Assembly (NCBI GenBank): GCA_016712535.1 | Contig: JADJQW010000004.1 | Span: 186,001 to 250,000 of the forward strand | DNA length: 64,000 nt | Source: Flavobacteriales bacterium | GTDB lineage: Bacteria; Bacteroidota; Bacteroidia; Flavobacteriales_F; PHOS-HE28 | Direction: 5' to 3' | In this document: positions 44,411 through 53,896 of the stretch, in pieces | How positions within the stretch are numbered: position 1 is the first letter of the stretch | Layout of the letters: every line of letters starts with the position of its first letter | Translations under genes and position numbers: made by a program | The notes under the pieces: generated by a model | What the model saw: the letters and a program-made list of their open reading frames with translations, nothing else | Told to the model about the DNA's origin: nothing | Databases searched by the model: none

Positions 44411-44833
44411 ATGGGTCCCGCGGCCTTCATAGGAAGTGCGGTGCTCACAGCCATTCTCGCTATTAGTTGTTCAACCAACTCTGAAATGGAGCAATCGAGC
44501 TTGACCAATCCGGCGCTTCGGGACCGTGCGCTTCTCGCCGACATGTACGCCGACGAATACTACCCAACGCATCTCGTCGACGCCTGCAAGAAGATCCTGA
44601 TTGACATGTGTCATCGGATCGAGGCTGAGCAGCCCAAGGACCTAGAGGGCTTGTATGCCATAACGCAGCAGGCCACCATGCAGCTGAATGAGCTCCAGGA
44701 AGAGTTCGAGGCCAGTGGAAGCGAGTTGGAAACCGGCGCGCGCGAGGCGCTTGGCGCAGAATTCGATGCCATTGCCAAGGCGTACGGCTTCGATGCGGAC
44801 GTGGAAGAGATGATCGCGACCAGGGAATGGTGA
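44411..44833 (+). CDS. DUF5713-like lipoprotein
   Basis: A 140-residue protein with a lipoprotein signal (VLTAILAISC, Cys20). The mature part, with ADMYADEYYPTHLVDACKKIL, EAEQPKDLEGLYAIT, NELQEEFEASGSELET and EFDAIAKAYGFDADVEEMI, matches my memory of DUF5713, a small alpha-helical family of unknown function. Family members I recall are cytoplasmic, so the lipobox would be unusual. It follows sdhB by 4 nt, possibly co-transcribed. The DNA is less GC-rich than the flanking genes. Confidence 0.65.
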   Translation: MGPAAFIGSAVLTAILAISCSTNSEMEQSSLTNPALRDRALLADMYADEYYPTHLVDACKKILIDMCHRIEAEQPKDLEGLYAITQQATMQLNELQEEFEASGSELETGAREALGAEFDAIAKAYGFDADVEEMIATREW

Positions 44834-44855
44834 CGGCCCACGCCAGGCAGCCAGC

Positions 44856-44863
44856 TACTTTCG
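44856..44863 (+). promoter_or_regulatory. Candidate -7 box for gldA
   Basis: TACTTTCG begins exactly 12 nt before the gldA ATG; with TSS spacing for such boxes the transcript would start at the start codon. Confidence 0.45.
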
Positions 44864-44867
44864 CCGC

Positions 44868-45776
44868 ATGTCCATCGCGGTGCGCCAAGTCTTCAAGCGC
44901 TACGGGAAGCAGGAAGCGCTTGCCGGCGTGAGCTTCTCCATCGGCAAAGGCGAAGTGGTGGGCTTCCTCGGACCGAATGGCGCCGGGAAGAGCACCATGA
45001 TGAAGATCCTCACCTGCTTCATCCCGCCTTCGGATGGTGAGGCCGAGGTCTGCGGCTTCGACACACGCGCCAAGAGCATGGAGGTGCGCCGCCGCGTGGG
45101 CTACCTGCCCGAGCACAATCCCCTGTACCTCGACCTGTACGTGCGCGAGCACCTCGACTTCGTGGCCGGCGTGCATGGGTTGAAGCACCGCGCTTCGTTG
45201 GTGAACGACCTGATCGACCGCGTGGGCCTCGGCCCCGAGCAGCACAAGCGCGTGGGCCAGTTGAGCAAGGGCTACCGCCAGCGCGTGGGGCTTGCGCAAG
45301 CGCTGATCCATGATCCCGAGGTGCTCATCCTCGACGAGCCCACCAGCGGCCTCGACCCCAACCAGCTCGTGGACATCCGCGCGCTGATCAAGGACCTCGG
45401 CCGTGAGAAGACGGTGATGCTCAGCACGCACATCATGCAGGAAGTCGAGGCCATCTGCGACCGCGTGATCATCATCGACAAGGGCCGGATCGTCGCGGAT
45501 GACAAGGCCAGCAGCTTGCGGTCCCGGCGTCATGAGCAAGAAGTGATCGAAGTGGAGTTCGACCGATCGCCCGCCGCGGATCAACTGTTGGGCCTGATCG
45601 GCGTGCGCCATGCCAAGCGCAAGGAGGGCCACACCTGGCTCATCGCGCACGATGCCGGAACCGATGTGCGGCCGGCTGTCTTCGAGTTCGCCGTCAAGCA
45701 GGGGCTGAAGGTGCTGGGCTTGCAGAAGAGCGAGCGCGGGCTGGAGGAAGTGTTCAAGGAGCTCACGGGCAGGTGA
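44868..45776 (+). CDS. gldA: ABC transporter ATP-binding protein, GldA-like
   Basis: A 302-residue ABC ATPase. Walker A is GPNGAGKST (residues 35-43), the signature is LSKGYRQRVGLAQAL, Walker B is VLILDEPTSGLDP and the H-loop is LSTHIMQEVEAI. VGYLPEHNPLYLDLYVREHL and overall length match GldA of Flavobacteriales, which works with GldF and GldG in gliding motility. Those partners are not in the window, so motility cannot be claimed. The C-terminal ~80 residues form the accessory DUF4162-like extension. Confidence 0.85.
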   Translation: MSIAVRQVFKRYGKQEALAGVSFSIGKGEVVGFLGPNGAGKSTMMKILTCFIPPSDGEAEVCGFDTRAKSMEVRRRVGYLPEHNPLYLDLYVREHLDFVAGVHGLKHRASLVNDLIDRVGLGPEQHKRVGQLSKGYRQRVGLAQALIHDPEVLILDEPTSGLDPNQLVDIRALIKDLGREKTVMLSTHIMQEVEAICDRVIIIDKGRIVADDKASSLRSRRHEQEVIEVEFDRSPAADQLLGLIGVRHAKRKEGHTWLIAHDAGTDVRPAVFEFAVKQGLKVLGLQKSERGLEEVFKELTGR

Positions 45777-45837
45777 TCTGTTGATCCATTGGGCGGCAAA
45801 CGTTTCCTTTGCGCCCCGCAAAACAGCACGAGCCCCG

Positions 45838-47097
45838 ATGCCATACCTCTTCACTTCCGAGTCCGTCAGCGAAGGCCATCCCGATAAAGTGGCCGATCAG
45901 ATCAGCGATGCCCTCATCGACCACTTCCTCGCCTTCGACCCCAGCAGCAAGGTGGCGTGCGAGACCTTGGTGACCACCGGCCAGGTGGTGCTCGCCGGCG
46001 AGGTGAAGAGCAAGGCCTACCTCGATGTGCAGCAGATCGCCCGCGATGTGATCGAACGCATCGGCTACACCAAGAGCGAGTACATGTTCGAAGCGCACAG
46101 CTGCGGCGTGCTCAGCGCCATTCACGAGCAGAGCCCCGACATCAACATGGGCGTTGAGCGCAAGAAGCCCGAGGAGCAGGGCGCCGGTGATCAGGGCATG
46201 ATGTTCGGCTATGCCTGCCGCGACACCGACAACTACATGCCTCTGCCGCTCGAGATCAGCCACATGCTCCTGCGCGAGCTCGCCGTGATCCGCCGTGAGA
46301 AGAACAGCACGATGCCCTACCTCCGCCCCGATGCGAAGAGCCAGGTGACCATCGAGTACGCTGACGATGGCAAGCCGATGCGCATTGACGCCATCGTGGT
46401 GAGCACCCAGCACGACGACTTCGACAAGGACGCCAGGATGCTCGCGAAGATCAAGGATGACATGATCAACATCCTGGTGCCCCGCGTGGTGAAGCAGCTG
46501 CCCAAGCGCGTGCAGGCCCTCTTCGGCAAGGACATCAAGTACCACATCAATCCTACGGGCAAGTTCGTGATCGGCGGCCCGCACGGCGATACCGGCCTCA
46601 CCGGCCGCAAGATCATCGTGGACACATACGGCGGCAAGGGCGCACACGGGGGCGGTGCCTTCAGCGGCAAGGACCCCAGCAAGGTGGATCGCAGCGCTGC
46701 GTATGCCGCACGACACGTGGCTAAGCACCTGGTGGCTGCGGGCGTGTGCGATGAAGTGCTCGTGCAGGTGGCCTATGCCATCGGTGTTGCCAGGCCCGTC
46801 GGCTTCTACGTGAATACCTACGGCACCAGCAAGGTGAAGATGAGCGACGGGCAGATCGCCAGGACCATCAGCGGATTGAAGGAGTTCGACATGCGCCCTT
46901 ACTTCATCGAACAACGTTTCGCGCTGCGCACGCCCATCTACAGCGAGACCGCCAGCTATGGGCACATGGGCCGCGAAAGCAAGGTGGTGACCAAGACCTT
47001 TAGCAACGCGAACCAGAGAACCACCGTGAAAGTGAAGCTCTTCCCGTGGGAGGAGCTGAATGCCCTTGGCGCGGTGAAGAAGGCATTCAAGCTGTAG
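45838..47097 (+). CDS. metK: S-adenosylmethionine synthetase
   Basis: MetK makes SAM from methionine and ATP. The 419-residue protein starts MPYLFTSESVSEGHPDKVAD. The motifs GAGDQGMMFGYA and GGGAFSGKDPSKVDRSAAYAAR are the PROSITE-type SAM synthetase signatures. The length exceeds E. coli MetK (384) by about 35 residues, mainly in the central region (IVVSTQHDDFDKDARMLAKI), as in other Bacteroidota. The leader (45777-45837) shows no SAM riboswitch I recognise. It begins 61 nt after gldA. Confidence 0.97.
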   Translation: MPYLFTSESVSEGHPDKVADQISDALIDHFLAFDPSSKVACETLVTTGQVVLAGEVKSKAYLDVQQIARDVIERIGYTKSEYMFEAHSCGVLSAIHEQSPDINMGVERKKPEEQGAGDQGMMFGYACRDTDNYMPLPLEISHMLLRELAVIRREKNSTMPYLRPDAKSQVTIEYADDGKPMRIDAIVVSTQHDDFDKDARMLAKIKDDMINILVPRVVKQLPKRVQALFGKDIKYHINPTGKFVIGGPHGDTGLTGRKIIVDTYGGKGAHGGGAFSGKDPSKVDRSAAYAARHVAKHLVAAGVCDEVLVQVAYAIGVARPVGFYVNTYGTSKVKMSDGQIARTISGLKEFDMRPYFIEQRFALRTPIYSETASYGHMGRESKVVTKTFSNANQRTTVKVKLFPWEELNALGAVKKAFKL

Positions 47098-47240
47098 TTG
47101 TTGCCCGTCGCGGGATGGTCGTCGATCGCCGCAACGACAGGTTGAGGGCTGGCAGGGTGCCGGTTGATTCCTTGATCAAGAGGTCGCCGACCATTCTTGG
47201 GCAGCTCATTCTTGCAGGCGACCCGTTCAACCGAACCCGA

Positions 47241-47684
47241 TCAGCGCGGCATCTCGATATCGTCCGGCACGATGTAGCTGCCGGGGTAAAGAGGCTTCAG
47301 GTCGCGCAGCAAACGCTCGGCCTCCAAGCGCGTTCGGCAATCGCCCACCCGAAGGCGCCAATTCGGCGCGAACCAGCTCAGGTAAGCCGGTGATTCGGGG
47401 TTCTTCAGCAGGAAAGCCCTTTTGGCGTCTTCTGCCAGCTTGCGCTCACCGAGGAAGACCTGGACCCGAAAACCGGACTGAGCATGCTTCATCGAAGTGA
47501 AGCGCTCCATCAAGCGTTCCACCTTCGGGTCGGCTTGCACTGAAAGGCGCCCTAGGGATCCGGTGGATGCGACCGGGGTATCCGCAACCGACCTGTGCGG
47601 CTCGAAGTACCGCGTCGAAGTCTCCTGTGCAAGCGCCAGCGATGGCAACAGGAGCGCAGAGAGGATGAAATGAACCGGATTCAC
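47241..47684 (-). CDS. Small exported protein with SPOR-like domain
   Basis: A 147-residue exported protein. A GTG at 47684 leads straight into a signal peptide (MNPVHFILSALLLPSLALAQ when read from GTG). The C-terminal ~75 residues (SGFRVQVFLGERKLAEDAKR, then PAYLSWFAPNWRLRVGDCRT and AERLLRDLKPLYPGSYIVPD) have the beta-alpha-beta-beta-alpha-beta pattern of SPOR domains, which bind denuded peptidoglycan. The TACTTTTG box 23 nt upstream supports this start over the longer in-frame ATG at 47939. It diverges from the ACIII operon. Function beyond glycan binding is not known. Confidence 0.75.
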   Translation of the reverse strand: MNPVHFILSALLLPSLALAQETSTRYFEPHRSVADTPVASTGSLGRLSVQADPKVERLMERFTSMKHAQSGFRVQVFLGERKLAEDAKRAFLLKNPESPAYLSWFAPNWRLRVGDCRTRLEAERLLRDLKPLYPGSYIVPDDIEMPR

Positions 47685-47699
47685 GGATTCTTCGGTGGC

Positions 47700-47707
47700 C
47701 AAAAGTA
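47700..47707 (-). promoter_or_regulatory. -7 box for the SPOR-like gene
   Basis: TACTTTTG on the minus strand exactly matches TAnnTTTG, 23 nt upstream of the GTG start. It decides the start choice. Confidence 0.5.
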
Positions 47708-47812
47708 TGCCCCTGCTTCGCCAATTGTCCGCGACCGGCGCGGCTTCACCAACCTCTTGCTTGTTTAGACTCTCTCTAAATAATGACGCAGGCATGGCAA
47801 GGTTGATCCGGC

Positions 47813-47845
47813 TCCTTTCGCCGTATTGGTCCCCGGTTATTTTTG
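47813..47845 (+). promoter_or_regulatory. Candidate promoter for the ACIII-cytochrome oxidase operon
   Basis: TATTTTTG (47838-47845) exactly matches TAnnTTTG, with TTG at 47813-47815, 22 bp upstream. The actA ATG is 49 nt downstream of the box. Confidence 0.5.
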
Positions 47846-47886
47846 CCGCCGTCTTAAGGGATCCCTCCCCTTCTAACCTGCACGGA

Positions 47887-49215
47887 ATGCCGCTTCCAGC
47901 CTGTCTTTCACGACGTTCCAAAGGGTCCATCCGCTCCACGCTCGCACTCTTCCTGTCCCTTAGCCTAACCGCTGCTCACGCGCAACCGGCCGATGCCGCG
48001 CAGTACGCAGCAGGGGAGAAGCTCTTCAAGGGCAATTGCGCCAGCTGCCACAAGGTGGACACCAAGATGACCGGTCCCGCGCTGAAAGGCGCGAAGGCCA
48101 AATGGGAAGGCAAGGGCGACCTCTATGCTTGGGTGAAGAACAGCCAGGCCTACCTGAAGACCGGCAACGAGATGGCCGTGGCCATCTGGGAGGAATACAA
48201 GCCGGTGGTCATGACTCCGGTGTCCCTCACGAACGAGGAGATTGACGCCGTTTTCTACTTCGTTGAGAACTACGCTCCTCCGAAGAAGGATGTCGTTGTC
48301 GCCACGGATGCGGCTCCCACGGATCAGGGCTCGAACAACTGGCTCTGGCTCTTGGTGCTGGCCCTGCTCTTCTTGGTGGTGGGCCTTTCGCTCAGTGGCG
48401 TGAAGCGCAGCCTCGCCAATGCCGTGAGCGAGGCTGAAGGCAAGGGTCCGCTGCCGGAATCCACCCGCATGCAGCGCTTCCGCGCATGGGCCTGGGAGCA
48501 CAAGGTCTTCATGAGCTTCGTCGGCTTGTTCCTCACCGTGTGGGTGATCCTGCAGCTCTGGGATGCAGCTTGGGTGATCGGTGTTTACGGCGGCGATGAA
48601 GTCCCGCATTACAAGCCCGAGCAGCCCATCCTCTTCAACCACACCCTGCACGCGGGCAAGGCCGATAAGGGCAACCTCGCGATCAACTGCCAGTACTGCC
48701 ACAGCAGCGCTGAGAAGAGCAAGCACGCCGGCATCCCCAGCACCAATGTGTGCATGAACTGCCACAAAGCGGTGAATGCTGGTCGCACCGAAGCGGGCAC
48801 CAAGGAGATCCAGAAGATCTACAAGCATGCAGGCTGGGACCCTGAGAAGGGCGCATACACCGGCAAGGAAGAGCCGGTGCGCTGGGTGAAGGTGCACAAC
48901 CTGCCTGACCACGCCTACTTCAATCACGCCCAGCACGTGGCCGTTGGCAAGATCGAATGCCAGACCTGCCACGGGCCGATCGATGAGCAGATGGACGTGG
49001 CCGAGCAATGGAGCCCGCTCACCATGGGCTGGTGCATCGACTGCCACAACAAGACCGAGGTGAAGATGGCGGGCAACGGCTACTACGATGAAGTGATGGC
49101 GCGCTTGAACAACGACGCCAAGCTGGGCCACGAGGAGTTGAAGAAGTACCTGGAGGACGGCAAGATCACCGTGAAGGAGCTTGGCGGCTGGGAATGCGCC
49201 AAGTGCCACTACTAA
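47887..49215 (+). CDS. actA: Alternative complex III multiheme cytochrome c subunit A
   Basis: ActA is the periplasmic multiheme cytochrome c of ACIII, the bc1-replacing menaquinol:cytochrome c/oxidase reductase. The 442-residue protein has a signal segment (residues 15-32), an N-terminal monoheme domain with CASCH at 51-55, two TM segments (about 151-170 and 205-235) and a pentaheme region with CxxCH at 268, 289, 358, 383 and 437. That makes six heme sites. The extra N-terminal cytochrome c domain is a fusion I know from Bacteroidota versions. The ATG at 47887 is chosen because it precedes the signal segment. It heads the actABCDEF-coxBA operon. Confidence 0.93.
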   Translation: MPLPACLSRRSKGSIRSTLALFLSLSLTAAHAQPADAAQYAAGEKLFKGNCASCHKVDTKMTGPALKGAKAKWEGKGDLYAWVKNSQAYLKTGNEMAVAIWEEYKPVVMTPVSLTNEEIDAVFYFVENYAPPKKDVVVATDAAPTDQGSNNWLWLLVLALLFLVVGLSLSGVKRSLANAVSEAEGKGPLPESTRMQRFRAWAWEHKVFMSFVGLFLTVWVILQLWDAAWVIGVYGGDEVPHYKPEQPILFNHTLHAGKADKGNLAINCQYCHSSAEKSKHAGIPSTNVCMNCHKAVNAGRTEAGTKEIQKIYKHAGWDPEKGAYTGKEEPVRWVKVHNLPDHAYFNHAQHVAVGKIECQTCHGPIDEQMDVAEQWSPLTMGWCIDCHNKTEVKMAGNGYYDEVMARLNNDAKLGHEELKKYLEDGKITVKELGGWECAKCHY

Positions 49216-49229
49216 GAACCGCGCGCACG

Positions 49230-52200
49230 ATGTCGAGCACGAAGCAGTACTGGATGGACGCGGCCGACCTGCGTCAGGACCCTGAGGCGATCAAGGCCCG
49301 CGAGGGTGAATTCGCGCAGCCCTTGGCCATTGACCAAGTGCTGGGCGACAGCAATCTCAATGGGGCCAGCACCAACCGCCGCGATTTCCTCAAGTTCCTG
49401 GGCTTCTCCGTGGGCGCCGCCACGCTGGCCGCTTGCGAGACCCCGGTGGTGAAGAGCATCCCGTACGTGAGCAAGCCCGAGGAGATCACCCCCGGCGTCG
49501 CGAACTGGTACGCGAGCACCTTCTACGACGGTCAGGATTTCGCCAGCATCCTTGTGAAGACCCGCGAAGGGCGCCCGATCCACATCAAGGGCAACCCGCG
49601 CTTCGGCATCAACCGCAACCCGGCGCTCGACAAGGGCGTGGTGAATGCGCGCATCAACAGCTCCGTGCTCTCGCTCTATGACGGCGAGCGGCTGAAAGGC
49701 CCGCGCAGGCGGGTCGAGGGCAAGCTCACCGGCGTGAAGTGGGCTGAAGCCGACGGTGCCATCACCAAAGGCTTGGCCGATGTCACGGCCGCGGGCAAGC
49801 GCATCGTGCTGCTTTCCAGCACGGTGATCAGTCCGAGCGCGAAAGCGGCGATCCTGGGCCTGCAAACGAAGCTCGGCGGCTCGCTCGCGAGCAGTGCGGA
49901 TGGACAAACCGTGTTCACGAGCGGCTTGTTCACCCACATCCAGCATGATACCATCAGCTACAGCGGCCTGACCAACGCGAACCTGAAGAGCTTCGGCAAG
50001 CGGGTATTCCCGGGCTATGACTTCACCAAGGCTGATGTGGTGGTGAGCGTGGACGCTGACTTCCTCAGCAGTTGGGGCAGCACCACCGAGTACGCCTGGC
50101 AATATGCCACCCGCCGCAATCCGGATGGCGCGATGAACAAGCATTGGCAGGTGGAGTCCCGCATGAGCATCAGCGGAGCCAACGCCGATGCCCGTGTGGC
50201 TGTGAAGCCGAGTGAGATCCCCTTGGCGGTGATCGCCCTGCACGATGCCATCGCCCGCAAGAGCGGCGCCGCCACGGTGGGCGGCGGCTTGGACAACGCC
50301 GAACTGAACCATGCTGCCGATGCGCTCTGGAATTCACGCGGCAAGAGCCTTGTGGTCTGCGGCAGCAACGACGAGGGCACGCAGATGCTCGTGAACAGCA
50401 TCAACAGCATGCTCGGCAACTACGGCAGCACCATCGACCTGGACAACCACACCTGGTTCTTCCAAGGCGACGATGCCGCAGTGGCGCAGCTGGTGAAGGA
50501 CATGAATGCAGGCACCGTGGGCGCGCTGATCATGGTTGGCGTGAATCCGGCCTACAGCCTTCCGAATGCCGCTGAGTTCAAGAACGGTCTGGAGAAGGTG
50601 GGGCTCAGCGTGAGCTGCGCGCGCTATGCCGATGAGACCGCCAGCCTGTGCCAATGGGTCTGCCCTGACAATCACTTCCTCGAGAGCTGGGGCGACCACA
50701 TGCCCAAGACCGGCCAGTACGCATTGCAACAGCCGGTGATCAGCCGCCTTTTCGACACGCGCGCCTGGCAGGGAAGCCTGCTCAAATGGAGCGGTAGCGA
50801 TATGAAGTGGCCCGATTTCATCAAGCAGACCTGGGAGCAGAACCTCGCCGCACACGGTGGCGGAGACTTCGCAACGGTTTGGAACCAGAGCCTGCATGAT
50901 GGTGTGCTGACCTCTGAGCCCTTGCCCGCCGCCGGCGCTGCCTTCGCGGGTGATGTGGCGGCCGCAGGCGCTGCCGCCAAGCAAGCAGCCAATGGCGCTG
51001 GGGAGTGGGAGTTGAGCCTCTACACCACCGAAGCCATCGGCGATGGCCAGCACGCCAACAACCCTTGGCTGCAGGAGATGCCAGATCCGCTCACCAAGAT
51101 CACCTGGGACAATTATGTGTGCATGAGCTTCGCCGATGTGCGCAAGCTCGGCCTGCCCGATTACTTGGGCGAGCAGAGCCCGGCCGGGGTTGTGAACGTG
51201 AAGGTTGGCGAAGTCGAATTGAAGCTGCCCGTGGTGCCGAGCCCCGGCCAGCGGGAAGGCACAATTGCGATCGCCCTCGGTTATGGCCGTGGCGCTAACG
51301 GCGAGCGAGTGGGCAAAGCCGCCGTGGTCACCGATCACAACGGCGAGCGCAAGCCCGTGGGGCAGAATGCCTATCCCTTCACCAGCCTGAGGAACGGCGC
51401 GGTGAGCTACGATGCCGTGAATGTGAGCGTGAGCGCCACGGGCGAGACCTACCCGATGGCCATCACGCAGACTCACCTCACGCACATGGACCGCCACAGC
51501 ATCGTGAAGGAGACCTCCCTCGCGGTGTACAAGGCGGGCGACAGGAACGCCTACAATGAGCCGCACACGCTTCCCGTGCACGATGACGTGAACAAGGATG
51601 GCGTGATCGACGCCCGCGACCGCAAGCCGGTCGCCGAGTTCGACCTCTGGGCCGAGCACCCGGTGGAGGGCGTTGGCCACCGTTGGGGTTTGAGCATCGA
51701 CCTGAACACCTGTATCGGCTGCGGTGCTTGCGTCACAGCGTGCAACAGTGAGAACAACATCCCGGTGGTGGGCAAGGATGAGGTGCGCCGCAGCCGGGAG
51801 ATGCACTGGCTGCGCATCGACCGCTACTTCAGCAGCGAGACCAAGTGGGCCGAAGGACGCGCGGCCGGTGAAGGCAAGATCGGCCTGTACACCAAGATGG
51901 AAGAGCCGTCGGCCAGCCCGTCGGTCTTCTTCATGCCGGTGATGTGCCAGCACTGCAACCATGCTCCTTGCGAGACGGTCTGCCCGGTGGCCGCCACCAC
52001 GCACAGCAACGAGGGCCTCAACCAGATGGCCTACAACCGCTGCATCGGCACGCGCTACTGCGCGAACAACTGCCCTTACAAAGTGCGGCGCTTCAACTGG
52101 TTCAATTACGTCACCGACAAGTTCGCCGAGACCAACCCGGCTTGGGATGACCTCGGCCGCATGGTGCTGAACCCTGATGTGACCGTGCGCGCGCGCGGCG

Positions 52201-52466
52201 TGATCGAGAAGTGCAGCATGTGCGTGCAGAGCATTCAGGCCGGCAAGCTCAAGGCGAAGAAGGAAGGCCGACCGGTGAAGGATGGCGACATCGAGACCGC
52301 CTGCAGCGCGGCCTGCGGCACCGGCGCCATCGTCTTCGGCGACCTCAACGATAAGGGCAGCAAGGCGCGCGGCTTGGCCGATGGCGACCGGAGCTACCAC
52401 ATGCTCGAGGAGATCGGCGTGAAGCCCAATGTGAACTACCTCGTGAAGGTGCGCAACACGGACTAA
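49230..52466 (+). CDS. actB: Alternative complex III subunit B, Mo-like/Fe-S protein
   Basis: ActB is the peripheral subunit with a molybdopterin-oxidoreductase-like domain that lacks the cofactor and an Fe-S domain. The 1078-residue protein has a Tat-like signal with a twin Arg at 50-51 (NRRDFLKFLGFSVGAAT) and a lipobox-like Cys69. The C-terminal part carries four ferredoxin-type cysteine sets: CIGCGACVTACN at 828, CQHCNHAPCETVCP at 906, CIGTRYCANNCPY at 938 and CSMCVQSI at 995 with a later CSAACG. These predict four clusters that pass electrons between quinol site and cytochromes. The start at 49230 is 14 nt after actA. Confidence 0.95.
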   Translation: MSSTKQYWMDAADLRQDPEAIKAREGEFAQPLAIDQVLGDSNLNGASTNRRDFLKFLGFSVGAATLAACETPVVKSIPYVSKPEEITPGVANWYASTFYDGQDFASILVKTREGRPIHIKGNPRFGINRNPALDKGVVNARINSSVLSLYDGERLKGPRRRVEGKLTGVKWAEADGAITKGLADVTAAGKRIVLLSSTVISPSAKAAILGLQTKLGGSLASSADGQTVFTSGLFTHIQHDTISYSGLTNANLKSFGKRVFPGYDFTKADVVVSVDADFLSSWGSTTEYAWQYATRRNPDGAMNKHWQVESRMSISGANADARVAVKPSEIPLAVIALHDAIARKSGAATVGGGLDNAELNHAADALWNSRGKSLVVCGSNDEGTQMLVNSINSMLGNYGSTIDLDNHTWFFQGDDAAVAQLVKDMNAGTVGALIMVGVNPAYSLPNAAEFKNGLEKVGLSVSCARYADETASLCQWVCPDNHFLESWGDHMPKTGQYALQQPVISRLFDTRAWQGSLLKWSGSDMKWPDFIKQTWEQNLAAHGGGDFATVWNQSLHDGVLTSEPLPAAGAAFAGDVAAAGAAAKQAANGAGEWELSLYTTEAIGDGQHANNPWLQEMPDPLTKITWDNYVCMSFADVRKLGLPDYLGEQSPAGVVNVKVGEVELKLPVVPSPGQREGTIAIALGYGRGANGERVGKAAVVTDHNGERKPVGQNAYPFTSLRNGAVSYDAVNVSVSATGETYPMAITQTHLTHMDRHSIVKETSLAVYKAGDRNAYNEPHTLPVHDDVNKDGVIDARDRKPVAEFDLWAEHPVEGVGHRWGLSIDLNTCIGCGACVTACNSENNIPVVGKDEVRRSREMHWLRIDRYFSSETKWAEGRAAGEGKIGLYTKMEEPSASPSVFFMPVMCQHCNHAPCETVCPVAATTHSNEGLNQMAYNRCIGTRYCANNCPYKVRRFNWFNYVTDKFAETNPAWDDLGRMVLNPDVTVRARGVIEKCSMCVQSIQAGKLKAKKEGRPVKDGDIETACSAACGTGAIVFGDLNDKGSKARGLADGDRSYHMLEEIGVKPNVNYLVKVRNTD

Positions 52467-52502
52467 GCCGCACATCACGCCTAAGCGAAACGACCAGGAC
52501 CC

Positions 52503-53891
52503 ATGCACGCAGAAGCAGCGATCCGCGAACCGCTCATCCTCGGTCATAAGACCTACCACGATATCACCGAGGATATCGTCAGGCCGATCGAGAACAAGGC
52601 CCCGCGCGGCTGGTACATCCTGATGACCATTGCCAGCCTGGTCGCCGCCTACGGCACGGGCTGCATCCTGTACTTGATCAGCAAGGGCATCGGCACTTGG
52701 GGCCTGAACAAGACCGTGGACTGGGCCTGGGACATCACCAACTTCGTTTGGTGGGTGGGCATCGGCCATGCCGGCACGCTCATCAGCGCGGTGCTGCTGC
52801 TCTTCCGCCAGAAGTGGCGCATGGCCATCAACCGCAGCGCAGAGGCCATGACCATCTTCGCCGTGATCATGGCGGCCACCTTCCCCGGCATCCACATGGG
52901 CCGGATCTGGATGGCGTATTGGGTGCTCCCGCTGCCCAACCAGTTCGGCAGCCTCTGGGTGAACTTCAACAGCCCGCTGCTGTGGGACGTGTTCGCGATC
53001 AGCACCTACTTCAGCGTATCCCTCGTGTTCTGGTACATCGGCCTCATCCCCGACTTCGCCACCATCCGCGACAAGGTGACGAAGCCGATGATGAAGAAGG
53101 TCTATGGCATACTCAGTTTCGGCTGGACAGGCAACGCCAAGGCCTGGACGCGTTTCGAGGAGGTGAGCCTGGTGCTCGCGGGCATCGCCACGCCGCTCGT
53201 GTTCTCGGTACACTCCGTGGTGAGCTTCGACTTCGCCACCTCGGTGATCCCCGGCTGGCACACCACCATCTTCCCGCCGTACTTCGTGAGCGGTGCGGTG
53301 TTCAGCGGCTTCGCCATGGTGCAGACCCTGCTGCTGGTGATGCGCAAGGTGATGAAGCTGGAGAACTACATCACCGTGAAGCACGTGGAGTACATGAACA
53401 TCGTGATCATCGTCACAGGTTCCATCGTGGGTGTGGCGTACATCACCGAGCTGTTCATCAGCTGGTACAGCGGTGTGGAGTATGAGAGCTACGCCTTCAT
53501 CAACCGTGCTACCGGTAAATACTGGTGGGCCTACTGGGCCATGATGGCCTGCAACGTGATCAGCCCGCAGGTGTTCTGGTTCAAGAAGCTGCGCACCAAC
53601 CTGGCCTTCACCTTCTTCATGAGCATCATCGTGAACATCGGCATGTGGTTCGAACGCTTCGTGATCATCGTCACCTCGCTGCACCGTGACTACATGCCCA
53701 GCGCATGGACCATGTTCTACCCCACCTGGGTGGACGTGGGCGTGTTCCTGGGCACCATCGGCATCTTCTTCACGCTCTACCTGCTCTTCGCCCGCTATTT
53801 CCCGGTGCTGGCGCTGAACGAGGTGAAGAGCATCCTGAAAGTGAGCGGCGAGAGCTACAAGCAGGAAGCCTCTAAACACCACCACCATTGA
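52503..53891 (+). CDS. actC: Alternative complex III subunit C, NrfD/PsrC-type quinol site
   Basis: ActC is a polytopic NrfD-family subunit (462 residues, about ten TM segments) that holds the menaquinol oxidation site. Segments VWWVGIGHAGTLISAVLLLF, MAATFPGIHMGRIWMAYW and LFRYFPVLAL-like C-terminal part match the family; conserved His and Asp residues in helices are visible. An unusual HHHH tail ends the protein. It lies 36 nt after actB and 5 nt before actD. Proton-pumping has been proposed for ACIII, which is not something the sequence shows. Confidence 0.95.
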   Translation: MHAEAAIREPLILGHKTYHDITEDIVRPIENKAPRGWYILMTIASLVAAYGTGCILYLISKGIGTWGLNKTVDWAWDITNFVWWVGIGHAGTLISAVLLLFRQKWRMAINRSAEAMTIFAVIMAATFPGIHMGRIWMAYWVLPLPNQFGSLWVNFNSPLLWDVFAISTYFSVSLVFWYIGLIPDFATIRDKVTKPMMKKVYGILSFGWTGNAKAWTRFEEVSLVLAGIATPLVFSVHSVVSFDFATSVIPGWHTTIFPPYFVSGAVFSGFAMVQTLLLVMRKVMKLENYITVKHVEYMNIVIIVTGSIVGVAYITELFISWYSGVEYESYAFINRATGKYWWAYWAMMACNVISPQVFWFKKLRTNLAFTFFMSIIVNIGMWFERFVIIVTSLHRDYMPSAWTMFYPTWVDVGVFLGTIGIFFTLYLLFARYFPVLALNEVKSILKVSGESYKQEASKHHHH

Positions 53892-53896
53892 GCGCC

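Noticed and set aside
45777..45837. Possible SAM riboswitch before metK
   Set aside because: The leader is 61 nt and shows none of the conserved elements of known SAM riboswitches.
47098..47240. Possible degenerate heptad element after metK (GGTTGAG, GGTTGAT, CAACCGA)
   Set aside because: The units are few and out of phase, so I do not count it with the four clear palindromes.
50334..53888. Very long minus-strand open frame opposite actB and actC
   Set aside because: It encodes His/Ala/Val-rich low-complexity protein and lies fully antisense to strongly conserved genes; it is a by-product of GC-rich codon usage.
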